DNA from: Comamonas antarctica
GTDB lineage: Bacteria > Pseudomonadota > Gammaproteobacteria > Burkholderiales > Burkholderiaceae_C
Length of the DNA stretch: 64,000 bases
Assembly: GCF_013363755.1 (NCBI RefSeq)
Contig: NZ_CP054840.1
Coordinates: 3,876,001-3,940,000, forward strand
Direction: 5' to 3'
Below the pieces are notes generated by a model. It had not been told where the DNA came from, did not search any database, and saw nothing but the letters and a program-made list of their open reading frames with translations. Each line of letters begins with the position of its first letter. Position 1 is the first letter of the stretch. This document shows positions 40,141-49,181 of this stretch, piece by piece. The position numbers were made by a program, and so were the translations under genes.

Positions 40141-40587
40141 ATGAAAATCACAAGAGACATTCATGATCTGGTGGGCGGCTTGCTGATGGCGGCCGCCGGG
40201 CTCTACTTTGCCGTTCATGGCTCCCAATATGCGTTCGGAACCACCGCCCGCATGGGTCCAGGCTACTTTCCGGTCGTGCTGGGCTGCGTTCTGTTCGTTC
40301 TGGGCCTGCTCGTCGCCCTGCCCGCGTGGTGGCGGCGGGGGCAGGCAATCGAGGTCCAGTGGAAGAACCTGGGATGGTCGATATTCGCGCTGGTGTTCTT
40401 CGCCGCGGCGTTGAACCGGCTTGGCGTCGTTCCGGCGTCCTTTGCCGCCTGCCTGCTGGCCCTGGTGCCTTCGCCCATGCGCCTGCGCACCCGGCTGGTG
40501 GTCTGCGCCTCGGTGGCGCTGCTGACCGCTCTCATCTTCCCGCTGGGCCTGCAGATGGCTCTTCCCTTGTGGCCCTGGAGCGCTTGA
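40141..40587 (+). CDS. tctB: Tripartite tricarboxylate transporter, small TctB subunit
   Basis: Membrane protein of 148 residues with four TM helices. The family motif FGTTARMGPGYFPVVLG follows the first helix. TctB works with TctA and a periplasmic Bug/TctC receptor to import tricarboxylates or other organic acids by an ion gradient. It lies 12 bp upstream of tctA; no tctC is adjacent. Confidence 0.9.
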   Translation: MKITRDIHDLVGGLLMAAAGLYFAVHGSQYAFGTTARMGPGYFPVVLGCVLFVLGLLVALPAWWRRGQAIEVQWKNLGWSIFALVFFAAALNRLGVVPASFAACLLALVPSPMRLRTRLVVCASVALLTALIFPLGLQMALPLWPWSA

Positions 40588-40599
40588 GCGCGTACGACT

Positions 40600-42126
40600 A
40601 TGGAACTCCTAGGAAATCTCTGGCTTGGCCTGCAAGTGGCCGGTGAGCCCATCACGCTGGCGTACTGCTTCTTCGGCGTATTTCTCGGCACCGTCGTTGG
40701 CGTGCTGCCCGGAATCGGCGCCCTCGCGGCCATCTCGCTGCTGCTGCCCCTGACCTATCACATGACTCCCGCCGCGGCCATCATCATGCTGGCCGGTGTC
40801 TATTACGGCGCGCAGTATGGCGGCTCCACCGCCTCCATCCTGCTGAACCTGCCGGGCACGCCGTCCTCGGCCGTCACCTGCCTGGACGGCTATCCGCTGG
40901 CCAAGAAGGGCAAGGCGGGGCTGGCGCTGTTCGTGACCACCATCGCCTCGTTGGCGGGCGCGATGTCGGGCCTGGTCCTGCTGGTGCTGTTCTCGCCGCT
41001 GATCGCGGAAATCGGACTGAAGTTCGGTCCGGCAGAGTTCTTCTCGATGATGGTGCTGGGGCTGGTGGCCGCCTCTTCCATGACCGCGGGCTCGCCCGCC
41101 AAGGGGCTGTGCATGGTGGTTTTCGGCCTGCTGCTGGGCATGGTGGGAACCGATGTGAACTCGGGCGTGGCACGGTTCAGCTTCGATGTGCCGGAACTGA
41201 CGGATGGCATCAATCTGGTCGCGCTGGCAATGGGCTTGTTCGGCGTGGCGGAGGTGGTTCGCAGCATCAACTCTGCCGACCTCAATCGCAAGCTGGAGAA
41301 GGTATCGCTGGCTTCCATGATGCCCACGCGGGCAGAACTGAAGACGACCGTGAAGCCCATGGCGCGTGGCTCCGCGCTGGGCGCTGCCCTGGGCGCCCTG
41401 CCGGGCGTGGGCCCCTCGATTGCCGCTTTCATGGCCTATGCCATCGAGAAGAAGGTCGCCAAGGATCCCAGCCGCTTCGGCCAGGGCGCCATCGAAGGCA
41501 TCACCGCGCCGGAGTCCGCCAACAACGCGGCGGCACAGACGGCCTTCGTTCCCTCGCTGTCGCTGGGCATCCCTGGCGACGCGGTGATGGCCATCATGCT
41601 CGGCGCGCTGATCATCCATGGCATCCAGCCCGGACCGATGCTGATCACCGAGCAGCCGGCCCTGTTCTGGGGACTGATCATGAGCTTTGCGATCGGCAAC
41701 ATCATGCTGGTCGTGCTCAATCTGCCGACCATCGGGCTCTGGGTCGCACTGCTGCGCATTCCATTCGCATGGATGTATCCCGCCATCCTGGTGTTCGTCG
41801 CCCTCGGGGTCTACAGCGTCAACAACAACACCTTCGATATCTATTCGGTGGCGGTGCTGGGCGTGATGGGCTACGCGCTGATGGTGCTGCGCTTCGAGCC
41901 CGCGCCGCTGCTGCTGGGTTACATTCTCGGGCCGATGCTGGAAGAGCATCTGCGCCGGGGATTGCTGCTTTCGCGCGGCGACCCGATGGTCTTTGTCACG
42001 CGCCCCATCAGCGCCACGCTGCTGGCATGTACCGCTGCCATGCTGATGTGGGCGATCTGGTCGACGGTGCGCAAGTCCATCAAAGCCAAGCGCGAACTCG
42101 AGGTGGCCGAACAACTGTCAAGTTAA
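40600..42126 (+). CDS. tctA: Tripartite tricarboxylate transporter, large TctA subunit
   Basis: Permease of 508 residues with about 12 TM helices. The TctA hallmarks are clear: GVLPGIGALAAISLLLPLTYHM, AQYGGSTASILLNLPGTPSSAVTCLDGYP, and in the second half GALPGVGPSIAAFMAYAIEKK, APESANNAAAQTAFVP and SLGIPGDAVMAIM. It sits between tctB and uppP. The matching receptor could be the Bug protein at 48160, but that is inference. Confidence 0.95.
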   Translation: MELLGNLWLGLQVAGEPITLAYCFFGVFLGTVVGVLPGIGALAAISLLLPLTYHMTPAAAIIMLAGVYYGAQYGGSTASILLNLPGTPSSAVTCLDGYPLAKKGKAGLALFVTTIASLAGAMSGLVLLVLFSPLIAEIGLKFGPAEFFSMMVLGLVAASSMTAGSPAKGLCMVVFGLLLGMVGTDVNSGVARFSFDVPELTDGINLVALAMGLFGVAEVVRSINSADLNRKLEKVSLASMMPTRAELKTTVKPMARGSALGAALGALPGVGPSIAAFMAYAIEKKVAKDPSRFGQGAIEGITAPESANNAAAQTAFVPSLSLGIPGDAVMAIMLGALIIHGIQPGPMLITEQPALFWGLIMSFAIGNIMLVVLNLPTIGLWVALLRIPFAWMYPAILVFVALGVYSVNNNTFDIYSVAVLGVMGYALMVLRFEPAPLLLGYILGPMLEEHLRRGLLLSRGDPMVFVTRPISATLLACTAAMLMWAIWSTVRKSIKAKRELEVAEQLSS

Positions 42127-42134
42127 GGATGTGA

Positions 42135-43001
42135 ATGCTGAGTGCAACCGGGCAACCCGCTATGGATCAGGTTTTCGGTTGGCTCGATGCCCTGCTGCTG
42201 GGCATCTTGCAGGGGGTGACGGAGTTCCTTCCCATCTCCTCGAGCGCCCACTTGCGCATCTTCGGCCCCTTGCTGGTCTCGGGGGCTGACCCGGGGGCGG
42301 CCTTCACGGCCATCACGCAGCTGGGCACGGAGCTGGCGGTGCTGCTGTATTTCCGGGCCGACATCTGGCGCATTGCAAGCCACTGGTGCCGCTCGCTGCG
42401 CGGCGGCGCCGGCGTCGACGCGCAGGCGGCTCGCCTGGGCTGGCTGGTCTTGCTGGGAACCCTGCCGATTGCGCTGCTGGGCCTGCTGCTCAAGGACTTC
42501 ATCGAGCACAGCCTGCGCAATCTGTATCTCACGGCGGCGATGCTGATCGGCTTCGGCCTGGTGCTGGGGTGGGCGGATCGCATAGGGCGCAGGGCACGGG
42601 AGATGTCCTCGCTGACGGTAAAGCACGGCATCCTGATGGGCTTTGCCCAGGCCCTCGCACTGATTCCCGGCGTCTCCCGCTCTGGCGGCACCATCACCGC
42701 CGGACTGCTGCTGGGCTACACGCGCGAGGCGGCGGTCCGTTACTCGTTCCTGCTCGCCATTCCCGCCGTGCTGGCGTCTGGCCTCTATCAATTGCTGCGG
42801 TCCTGGGGCCAGCCAGGGCCCGTAGGCGCCGGCCCGACGCTGCTGGCCACGGCGGTGGCGTTCGCCGTCGGCTACATCGCGATCGCCGGCTTCATGCGGT
42901 TCATTTCGCGCCAGAGCTTTCGCCCCTTCGTCTACTACCGTATCGTTCTGGGCGTCGCCGTCATCGTGGCGCTGCAAATGGGCTGGCTCGCGCCCCTCTG
43001 A
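42135..43001 (+). CDS. uppP: Undecaprenyl-diphosphate phosphatase (BacA type)
   Basis: Membrane enzyme of 288 residues that recycles undecaprenyl pyrophosphate to the monophosphate carrier for cell-wall and glycan synthesis. Both motifs are present: GVTEFLPISSSAH and PGVSRSGGTI. AAGGA precedes the ATG at 42135, 8 bp after the tctA stop; an internal ATG at residue 10 is less well placed. Operon placement with tctBA is unusual; most uppP genes stand alone. Confidence 0.95.
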   Translation: MLSATGQPAMDQVFGWLDALLLGILQGVTEFLPISSSAHLRIFGPLLVSGADPGAAFTAITQLGTELAVLLYFRADIWRIASHWCRSLRGGAGVDAQAARLGWLVLLGTLPIALLGLLLKDFIEHSLRNLYLTAAMLIGFGLVLGWADRIGRRAREMSSLTVKHGILMGFAQALALIPGVSRSGGTITAGLLLGYTREAAVRYSFLLAIPAVLASGLYQLLRSWGQPGPVGAGPTLLATAVAFAVGYIAIAGFMRFISRQSFRPFVYYRIVLGVAVIVALQMGWLAPL

Positions 43002-43146
43002 GGGTCGCCCCGGCGAGCTGGCGGCCGCGCCGGCGCAGGGCCCCACGGGCCGTGGATCGCGCCACGCCGCCGCAGCCGGCAAGTGGACGGAGTACCATCC
43101 ACGCCACAGGCAGGTGACCGGCCCGCCGCCCTCTTCGGACCACCGC

Positions 43147-44361
43147 ATGCCCTCGACCGACGATACCGCTGGATACGCCGATTCCAGTGCCTTCTCGCTG
43201 CGCCGCATCGCCCTGCCTGCCTTCGGCCCCTCGCTGATGTTCGGCATCGGCGAAGGCGCGATCCTGCCGATGATTCCGCTGATGGCGCGCGAACTCGGCG
43301 CCAGCATTGCGCTGGCCGCGCTGATGGTCACGCTGCTGGGCCTGGGCTCGCTGCTCAACAACATTCCGGCCTCGTTCATCACCATGCGCTGGGGCGAGCG
43401 CGGCGCGATCATTGCCGCGGGCTTCTGGAGCGCTGCCGCGATGCTGCTGTGCCTGCTGACGCGCCGGCTGGAGCTGTTCGGACTGGGCTGCTTCATGGTC
43501 GGCATGTCGCAGTCGGTCTACAACATCGCGCGCCAGAGCTATCTCACGGCGGCGGTGCCGATCGGTTATCGCGCCAGGGCGCTGTCGACGCTGGGCGGCG
43601 TGATGCGCATCGGCCTGTTCGTCGGGCCCTTCCTGGCGGCCACGGTGGTGCATGCCTATGGCATGGCGGCAGCGTTCTGGGTCGGCATTGCGGGCGTAGT
43701 CGGCGCCGCGCTGATCGGCATGCGCGTGCCCGACCTGCCCGAGCCGGCGCCGCCCGCGGGGCAGGCGCCGGTCCCTACCGGTTGGCGCACGATCCTCCGG
43801 GAGCATCGCCGCGTGTTCCTGACGCTGGGCCTGGCGGTGCTGCTGGTGAGCGCGGTGCGCGCCTCGCGCCAGGCGGTGCTGCCGCTGTGGGCCGACCATC
43901 TGCTGCTCGCGCCCGCCGCGGCCTCGCTGATCTACGGCCTCGCGGGCGGCATCGAGATGCTGCTGTTCTATCCCGCGGGCAAGATCATGGATGCGCGGGG
44001 CCGGCGCTGGGTCGCGCTGCCCTCGATGCTGATCATGGGCGCGGCGCTGGCGCTGGTGCCGTTCACCACCGGCTTCACCAGCCTGCTAATTGCGGCCATG
44101 GCGATCGGCTTTGCCAACGGCATCGGCTCGGGCCTGATCATGACGCTGGGCGCCGACCACGCGCCGCGCCACGGCCGCGCCTATTTCCTCGGCGTCTGGC
44201 GCTTCATGGCGGATCTCGGCTCGACGGCCGGGCCGGCGCTGGTGGCGCTGCTCGCGGCCGCGGTATCGCTGCCGCTGGGCGTGGGCGCGACCGGCGCGAT
44301 TGCGTTCACGGCCGCGGCGCTGATGGCGCGCTGGGTGCCGGCGCGCACGCCGCAGGCATGA
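43147..44361 (+). CDS. MFS transporter
   Basis: Major facilitator of 404 residues with 12 predicted TM helices. The A-loop NNIPASFITMRWGERGAI between TM2 and TM3 is typical, as is the matching loop in the second half (YPAGKIMDARGRRWVALPS). It resembles drug/sugar efflux-type MFS proteins, but the substrate cannot be said. The ATG at 43147 is preferred; a GTG at 43114 is possible. It shares a terminator with the convergent PQQ dehydrogenase gene. Confidence 0.88.
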   Translation: MPSTDDTAGYADSSAFSLRRIALPAFGPSLMFGIGEGAILPMIPLMARELGASIALAALMVTLLGLGSLLNNIPASFITMRWGERGAIIAAGFWSAAAMLLCLLTRRLELFGLGCFMVGMSQSVYNIARQSYLTAAVPIGYRARALSTLGGVMRIGLFVGPFLAATVVHAYGMAAAFWVGIAGVVGAALIGMRVPDLPEPAPPAGQAPVPTGWRTILREHRRVFLTLGLAVLLVSAVRASRQAVLPLWADHLLLAPAAASLIYGLAGGIEMLLFYPAGKIMDARGRRWVALPSMLIMGAALALVPFTTGFTSLLIAAMAIGFANGIGSGLIMTLGADHAPRHGRAYFLGVWRFMADLGSTAGPALVALLAAAVSLPLGVGATGAIAFTAAALMARWVPARTPQA

Positions 44362-44396
44362 AAAAACGCCCTGGGCATCGCTGCACAGGGCGTCTT
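44361..44396. terminator. Bidirectional intrinsic terminator
   Basis: Stem ACGCCCTG (44366-44373) / CAGGGCGT (44386-44393) with a 12-nt loop. The six A on the left give a T-run on the minus strand, ending the PQQ dehydrogenase transcript; in the plus direction the T-run is weak, so the MFS gene ends there less efficiently. Confidence 0.8.
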
Positions 44397-44433
44397 GCAT
44401 GGCGCGGCCCGTTGCCGGGCCGGGATTGAGCGT

Positions 44434-46812
44434 TTACTTTTTGAGCTTGTACGCCACCACATAGTCGCCGGCCTTGGTGCCGATCGAGCCGTGGCCGCCG
44501 GCCACCAGCACGACCATCTGCTCGCCCTGGCTGTTGAGGTAGCTCATGGGCGTAGCCTGGCCGCCCGCGGGAATGCGCACATCCCACAGGATCTTGCCGC
44601 TGGCCACGTCATAGGCGCGGAAGTTGTTGTCCACGGCAGCGCCGAGGAAGGCCACGCCGCTCGCGGTCATCAGCGGGCCGCCGATGCCGGGCACGCCGAC
44701 GCGGATCGGCAGCGGCACGGGCGACAGGTCGCGGATGGTGCCGTTGCGGTACTGGTAGGCGATCTTGCCGGTACGCAGGTCGGCAGCAGCCACCGTGCCC
44801 CATGGCGGCACCTGGCAGGGCACGCCGATCGGCGACAGGAAGGGATGCATGCGCACGCCGTAGTCGGCGCCGACGTTGGCGTTCAGGCCCTGCTCGCCGG
44901 CATTGGTCTGCTGCCCGCGCACATGCTCCTGCGGCACCAGCGTCGAGACGAAGGCCAGATAGGTCGGCATGCCGAACATCACCTGGCGCTGCGGATCGAC
45001 CGCGACGCTGCCCCAGTTGAAGACGCCGAAGTTGCCCGGATAGACCAGCGAACCCTGCAGCGACGGCGGCGTGTAGCGGCCCTCGTAGCGCAGCTTCTTG
45101 AACGCGATACGGCACATCATCTGGTCGATGAGGCTGGCACCCCACATGTCCGATTCGCGCAGTGGCGGCGGCTCGAAGCTCAGTGCCGAGGTCGGCTGCA
45201 TCGCGGCCACGGTCTGGCCCGGAATCTCCGTGCCCTGGGGCGCGGCGCGTTCGGTGATGGCATGCACCGGGCTGCCGTCGCGGCGGTCGAGCACATAGAC
45301 ATCGCCCTGCTTGGTCGGCACCACGATGGCCGGGGTCCGGCCCTTGGCGAGATCCAGGTCGAGCAGCACGGGCTGGGCCGGCGAATCCATGTCCCACAGG
45401 TCGTGGTGCACGAACTGCTGCACCCAGCGCACCTGGCCGGTGGCGAGGTCCAGGGCCACGACCGACGTCGCGTACTTTTCCTCGTCGGCATTGCGGTAGA
45501 TGCCCAACTGGTCCGGCGTGCGGTTGCCCATCGGGAAGTAGACCATGCCCAGTTCCATGTCGACGCTGGCCACCGACCAGCTGTTGGGCGACGAGGCGGT
45601 ATAGGTCTGGCTGCGGTCGTTCGGATCGAAGGCCGTGGTGTCGCCGGCCTTGCCCGAGTCCCAGTTCCACAGCAGCTTGCCGGTGTGCACGTCATACGCG
45701 CGGATCACGCCCGAGGGCGAGTTCACGGCGTAGTTGTCGTTCACCGCACCGGCGACGATCACGCGGTCGCCCGCGACGGCCGGTGGCGAGGTCGAGTAGT
45801 AGAAGCCCGACTGCTTGAACGGCATGTTGTGCGTCAGGTCGAGCGCGCCATCCTTGCCGAAGTCGGCGCAGGGCTTGCCGGTGGCGGCATCGAGCGCGTA
45901 GAGCTTGGCATCGGAGGTGGGCAGGAAGATGCGCTTGGCGCACAGCGCCGGGGCGGCGGCCGGCGTACCGGCGGCCGGCGCTCCGGCGGCCGGCGTACCG
46001 GCGGCCACGGGCGCATCGCTGTGATACGACACGCCGCGGCAGGTCTGGTGCTGGCGCTGCTTTTCCAGACCCGACTTCGGATCGAAGCGCCAGCGTTCCT
46101 TGCCGGTGTCGGCATCGAGCGCAATGGCCAGGCTGTGCGGCGTGCACAGGTACAGCGTGTCGTTGATCTTGAGCGGCGTGGCCTGGTAGGTGGTCTCGCC
46201 GACGTCGCCCGGGCCGCGCATGTCGCCGGTGCGGATCTGCCAGGCAACGTCGAGCTTGCCGACATTCTCGGGCGTGATCTGCTTGAGCGGCGTGAAGCGC
46301 TGGCCATGCTGGGTGCGGCCATAGGCCGTCCATTCGCCTTCGGCCAGCGGGCTGTCGCCCAGCTTGGGGTCGGCGTTGACGATGTCCATCGCCAGCGTGC
46401 CTTCGGTCTCATGCAGGTGGCGTGGAATGCCCACCAGCGCGACCACGGCCGACAGCAGCGCCGTGCCCAGCACCGGCCAGCCCAGGCCGAAGTGGCCCGT
46501 GCCCTGCGCATTGCGGCGCGAAGCCGGAATCGCCATGACCAGGCCGACGATGACCGGCAGGCCCAGGCGCGTGGCCAGCGGCCACCAGTACAGGCCCGCT
46601 TCCCACAGCGACCAGGCCAGCAGCACCAGCAGCCAGATCGCGTACAGCGGCGTGGCCCAGCGCTTGCGCTGGAACACGCCAACGGCCACGGCCAGCACGA
46701 CCAGGCCGCTGAACAGATAGAACGGGCTGCCGCCCAGGGTCAGCAGATAGACGCCGCCCGCGGTGAGCGGCAGGCCCAGCAGCGCCAGAAGCAGCAAGGT
46801 CAAGACACGCAT
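44434..46812 (-). CDS. gcd: Membrane-bound PQQ-dependent dehydrogenase (glucose/quinate type)
   Basis: Quinoprotein of 792 residues oxidising a sugar or quinate in the periplasm and passing electrons to ubiquinone. Five N-terminal TM helices (to about residue 140) precede the PQQ propeller. Active-site landmarks match mGDH: TCRGVSYH, GNRTPDQLG with the catalytic Asp, HHDLWDMDSPAQP, and VPTKQGDVYVLDRR with the PQQ-contacting Lys. A 15-bp tandem repeat (AAGTP/AAGAP) is inserted in the propeller at 45961-46005. Substrate (glucose versus quinate) is not resolved, so the symbol is tentative. Confidence 0.9.
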   Translation of the reverse strand: MRVLTLLLLALLGLPLTAGGVYLLTLGGSPFYLFSGLVVLAVAVGVFQRKRWATPLYAIWLLVLLAWSLWEAGLYWWPLATRLGLPVIVGLVMAIPASRRNAQGTGHFGLGWPVLGTALLSAVVALVGIPRHLHETEGTLAMDIVNADPKLGDSPLAEGEWTAYGRTQHGQRFTPLKQITPENVGKLDVAWQIRTGDMRGPGDVGETTYQATPLKINDTLYLCTPHSLAIALDADTGKERWRFDPKSGLEKQRQHQTCRGVSYHSDAPVAAGTPAAGAPAAGTPAAAPALCAKRIFLPTSDAKLYALDAATGKPCADFGKDGALDLTHNMPFKQSGFYYSTSPPAVAGDRVIVAGAVNDNYAVNSPSGVIRAYDVHTGKLLWNWDSGKAGDTTAFDPNDRSQTYTASSPNSWSVASVDMELGMVYFPMGNRTPDQLGIYRNADEEKYATSVVALDLATGQVRWVQQFVHHDLWDMDSPAQPVLLDLDLAKGRTPAIVVPTKQGDVYVLDRRDGSPVHAITERAAPQGTEIPGQTVAAMQPTSALSFEPPPLRESDMWGASLIDQMMCRIAFKKLRYEGRYTPPSLQGSLVYPGNFGVFNWGSVAVDPQRQVMFGMPTYLAFVSTLVPQEHVRGQQTNAGEQGLNANVGADYGVRMHPFLSPIGVPCQVPPWGTVAAADLRTGKIAYQYRNGTIRDLSPVPLPIRVGVPGIGGPLMTASGVAFLGAAVDNNFRAYDVASGKILWDVRIPAGGQATPMSYLNSQGEQMVVLVAGGHGSIGTKAGDYVVAYKLKK
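45961..46005. repeat. Three 15-bp tandem repeats inside the PQQ dehydrogenase gene
   Basis: Units CGGCGTACCGGCGGC, CGGCGCTCCGGCGGC, CGGCGTACCGGCGGC; the middle unit differs by two bases. On the coding strand they give AAGTP, AAGAP, AAGTP in a surface loop. The reading frame is kept whatever the copy number. Confidence 0.9.
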
Positions 46813-47342
46813 GACGCGCCCTTCCCGCAGATGAATGAGAGGTTTGAGGCCATGTTTGAAATATGGTTTTTGTGCATGGTTGGAGAAATATGCGGCGCTG
46901 GCGCGGCGCGATTCGCATGCGCGCGAGGTAAATGCGAAAGAGGCGCCCGCAGCAATGCCGCCCGGGTCGCCATCTTATTTACGCGGGAAAGAGCTTGTTG
47001 CCAGCGTTACTATTTCGGACACCTGTGTCCGAAGCGGAAAAATGCATCCCACACTCTGCCAAAGCCGGCCGCGCCAAGCGATGGCCTGGGAAACACTTGC
47101 CGCATACGGCATCGGACCTCTGCAGAAAAATCCGCACTTCAGAATGCGCGCAAAAGACGGCACATTATCTGACAGCCGTAAATAATCAGCGGTGTTAATG
47201 ATCCCCGCGACGCCCCATAATCCACCGAAAATCAGCCATCGAGAACCAAAGACGGCTCGGCGTTGAGAAGCCGGATATCCGAGGATGCGCGCACCGGCCG
47301 CGCTGAAGCATTATGGACAGCAGCGATGCAGGCGCGGCAGGC
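46813..47342. other. 530-bp gene-free region upstream of the PQQ dehydrogenase
   Basis: No convincing gene on either strand: short frames here lack ribosome-binding sites and family features. It holds the promoter of the minus-strand dehydrogenase gene and a perfect palindromic operator at 47014-47033. AT content is locally high near 47150-47240. The right end runs into the stop of the cyclase gene. Confidence 0.7.
47014..47033. promoter_or_regulatory. Perfect palindromic operator, TetR-type
   Basis: TTCGGACACCTGTGTCCGAA: two perfect 9-bp arms with a 2-bp centre, about 200 bp upstream of the PQQ dehydrogenase start. Length and symmetry fit TetR-family operators. No TetR gene is in the window. 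Confidence 0.6.
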
Positions 47343-48149
47343 TCAGGGCGCTTCGTCGGCAAAGATCGCCACCGCGCGCGTCCAGCCGGCCGAGGCGCCG
47401 CGGATCTTGTGCGGAAAGCAGCTGATCATGAAGCCCGTGGCCGGCACCGCCTCGAGGTTGTGCAGCTTCTCCAGATGGCAGTAGCCGATGTCGCGGCCGG
47501 CCTTGTGCCCTTCCCAGATCAGCGCCTTGTTGCCGGTCTCGGCCACGCGCGCCGCGGTGTACGAGAACGGCGCATCCCAGCTCCAGGCATCGGTGCCCGT
47601 GAGGCGCACGCCGCGCTCGAGCAGGTACATCGTCGCCTCGTAGCCCATGCCGCAGCCCGCGCCCAGATAGTCGGGGTGGCCGTAGCGGCTGCCGGCGCGC
47701 GTGTTCACGACCACGATGTCCAGTGGCTGGAGTTCGTAATCGATGCGCTGCAGTTCGGCTTCGACATCGGCCGCGGTGGCGACGTAACCGTCGGGAAAGT
47801 GGCGGAAGTCCAGCTTCACGCCGGGCTGGAAGCACCATTCGAGCGGCACCTGGTCGATGGTGATCGACGGCCGCGCGCCGCCCAGCTTGGCATCCTGCGT
47901 CGAATGGAAATGCCAGGGCGCATCGAGGTGGGTGCCGTTGTGCGTCGTGAGCGTGACCCACTCGGCCGCGGCCGCCTCGCCATCGGGATAGTCCGCGGGC
48001 GTGGTGCCCGGGATCATCGCCATGAACTCGGGCAGCGTGTCGGCGTGCTTCTGGTAGGTGATCTTGGGCGCCAGCGGCGGCGGGTCCGAGAGCACGTCGT
48101 TCTCGAGATAGATCGACAGGTCGACAAAGCGGTGCTTGGGCTTCTTCAT
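47343..48149 (-). CDS. Cyclase family protein (kynurenine formamidase-like)
   Basis: Metal-dependent hydrolase of 268 residues. The signature HNGTHLDAPWHF holds the metal ligands, as in bacterial kynurenine formamidase and isatin hydrolase; a late histidine, GHKAGRDIGYCHLEKLHN, fits the family. The ATG at 48149 (MKKPKHRF) is chosen because AGGAG lies 6 bases before it; an ATG at 48155 is too close. It is last of the porin-Bug-cyclase operon, 10 bp after the Bug gene. Substrate unknown. Confidence 0.88.
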   Translation of the reverse strand: MKKPKHRFVDLSIYLENDVLSDPPPLAPKITYQKHADTLPEFMAMIPGTTPADYPDGEAAAAEWVTLTTHNGTHLDAPWHFHSTQDAKLGGARPSITIDQVPLEWCFQPGVKLDFRHFPDGYVATAADVEAELQRIDYELQPLDIVVVNTRAGSRYGHPDYLGAGCGMGYEATMYLLERGVRLTGTDAWSWDAPFSYTAARVAETGNKALIWEGHKAGRDIGYCHLEKLHNLEAVPATGFMISCFPHKIRGASAGWTRAVAIFADEAP

Positions 48150-48159
48150 GCGCATCTCC

Positions 48160-49164
48160 TCAGGAAGCCACCACGCCCACGGCGCGCGCCAGTGCCTGGT
48201 GGACCTGGATTTCCTTCTGATAGAACTGCTCCAGCGCGGCCAGGGTCATCGGCCCCTGCGGATCGGTGCCCTGGCTGCGCAGGAAGGCCTGCACGTCGGG
48301 GTCGCGCATCGCGGACTCGAAGGCGGTGTTGATGCGCTGCGCCGCGGCCTCTGGCACGTTGCGCGGCACCAGCAGCGCACCCCAGGCGGTGTGCACGAAG
48401 TTCTTCAGCGCGGGCTCGAGCGTCTTGAGCGGCGTGGCCTGCGGCAGCAGCGCCGGCGCCTGCTCGGCGGTGCTGCCGAAGGCACGCAGCTTGCCGGTCA
48501 TGATCAGATCGAGCGCCAGCCCGCCCAGCGGCACGAACGACAGGTCGATCTGCCCGCCCGCGAGGTCCTGCACCGCCGGCGGCACGCCGCGGTAGGGGAT
48601 GTACGCCAGCTCCACGCCGCACAGCTGCGCCCACTGCGCACCCATCAGGTGGATCATCGAGCCCTGGCCGATATGGCCGAAGCTCAAGGGCTTGCCGGAC
48701 CTGTCGGCCTGGCGCGCCAGCGCCAGCAGTTCCGAATGCTTTTGCGCGGGCAGGTCGGGCCGGCCGGCCAGCACATAGCTGGTGCGGCCCAGCAGGCCCA
48801 CGGCGCGCATCTGACCGGGCTTGTAGCGCACGCTGAGCAGCGTCGCGGGGGTGAGGATGGGCTCGGTCTGCGAGACCATCACCGCGGTCATGCCGTCGGC
48901 GGGCGCATTGAGCATGCGCTGCACGCCGATGGCGCCGCCCGCGCCGGGCAGGTTCTCGACGATCACGGTCTGCCCCAGCGACTGCTGCATCAGCTGCTGG
49001 AGCTTGCGCGCGAAGACATCGCTGGGATTGCCCGCGGGCTGGGGCACGATGATCGAGAAATGGCGCCCGTTCTGCGCCAGTGCCCGCGGCCCGAAGGCGC
49101 TCGCGGCCAGCGCCAAGAGCATGGAACGCCGGGTTGCCGGCAAGGCCTGTTGTGCGTGATTCAT
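48160..49164 (-). CDS. Bug-family (TctC) periplasmic solute-binding protein
   Basis: Extracytoplasmic receptor of the tripartite tricarboxylate receptor family, 334 residues. The signal sequence carries TRRSMLLALAAS, a twin-arginine-like motif, ending near RALAQ. Family landmarks: IIVPQPAGNPSDVFAR, IVENLPGAGGAIGVQRML, PYRGVPPAVQDLAGGQIDLSF. GGAG lies 7 bases before the ATG. Most Bug proteins in Burkholderiales are orphan receptors; this one lies in an operon with a porin and a cyclase-type hydrolase. Confidence 0.93.
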   Translation of the reverse strand: MNHAQQALPATRRSMLLALAASAFGPRALAQNGRHFSIIVPQPAGNPSDVFARKLQQLMQQSLGQTVIVENLPGAGGAIGVQRMLNAPADGMTAVMVSQTEPILTPATLLSVRYKPGQMRAVGLLGRTSYVLAGRPDLPAQKHSELLALARQADRSGKPLSFGHIGQGSMIHLMGAQWAQLCGVELAYIPYRGVPPAVQDLAGGQIDLSFVPLGGLALDLIMTGKLRAFGSTAEQAPALLPQATPLKTLEPALKNFVHTAWGALLVPRNVPEAAAQRINTAFESAMRDPDVQAFLRSQGTDPQGPMTLAALEQFYQKEIQVHQALARAVGVVAS

Positions 49165-49181
49165 GAACTGCTCCCTGTGCT

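Noticed and set aside
44395..47172. 925-codon plus-strand frame
   Set aside because: Antisense to the PQQ dehydrogenase, rich in His, Arg and Gln; typical shadow translation.
46835..47185. 116-codon plus-strand frame in the gene-free region
   Set aside because: No ribosome-binding site, low-quality codon use and no similarity to a known protein. It covers the palindromic operator.
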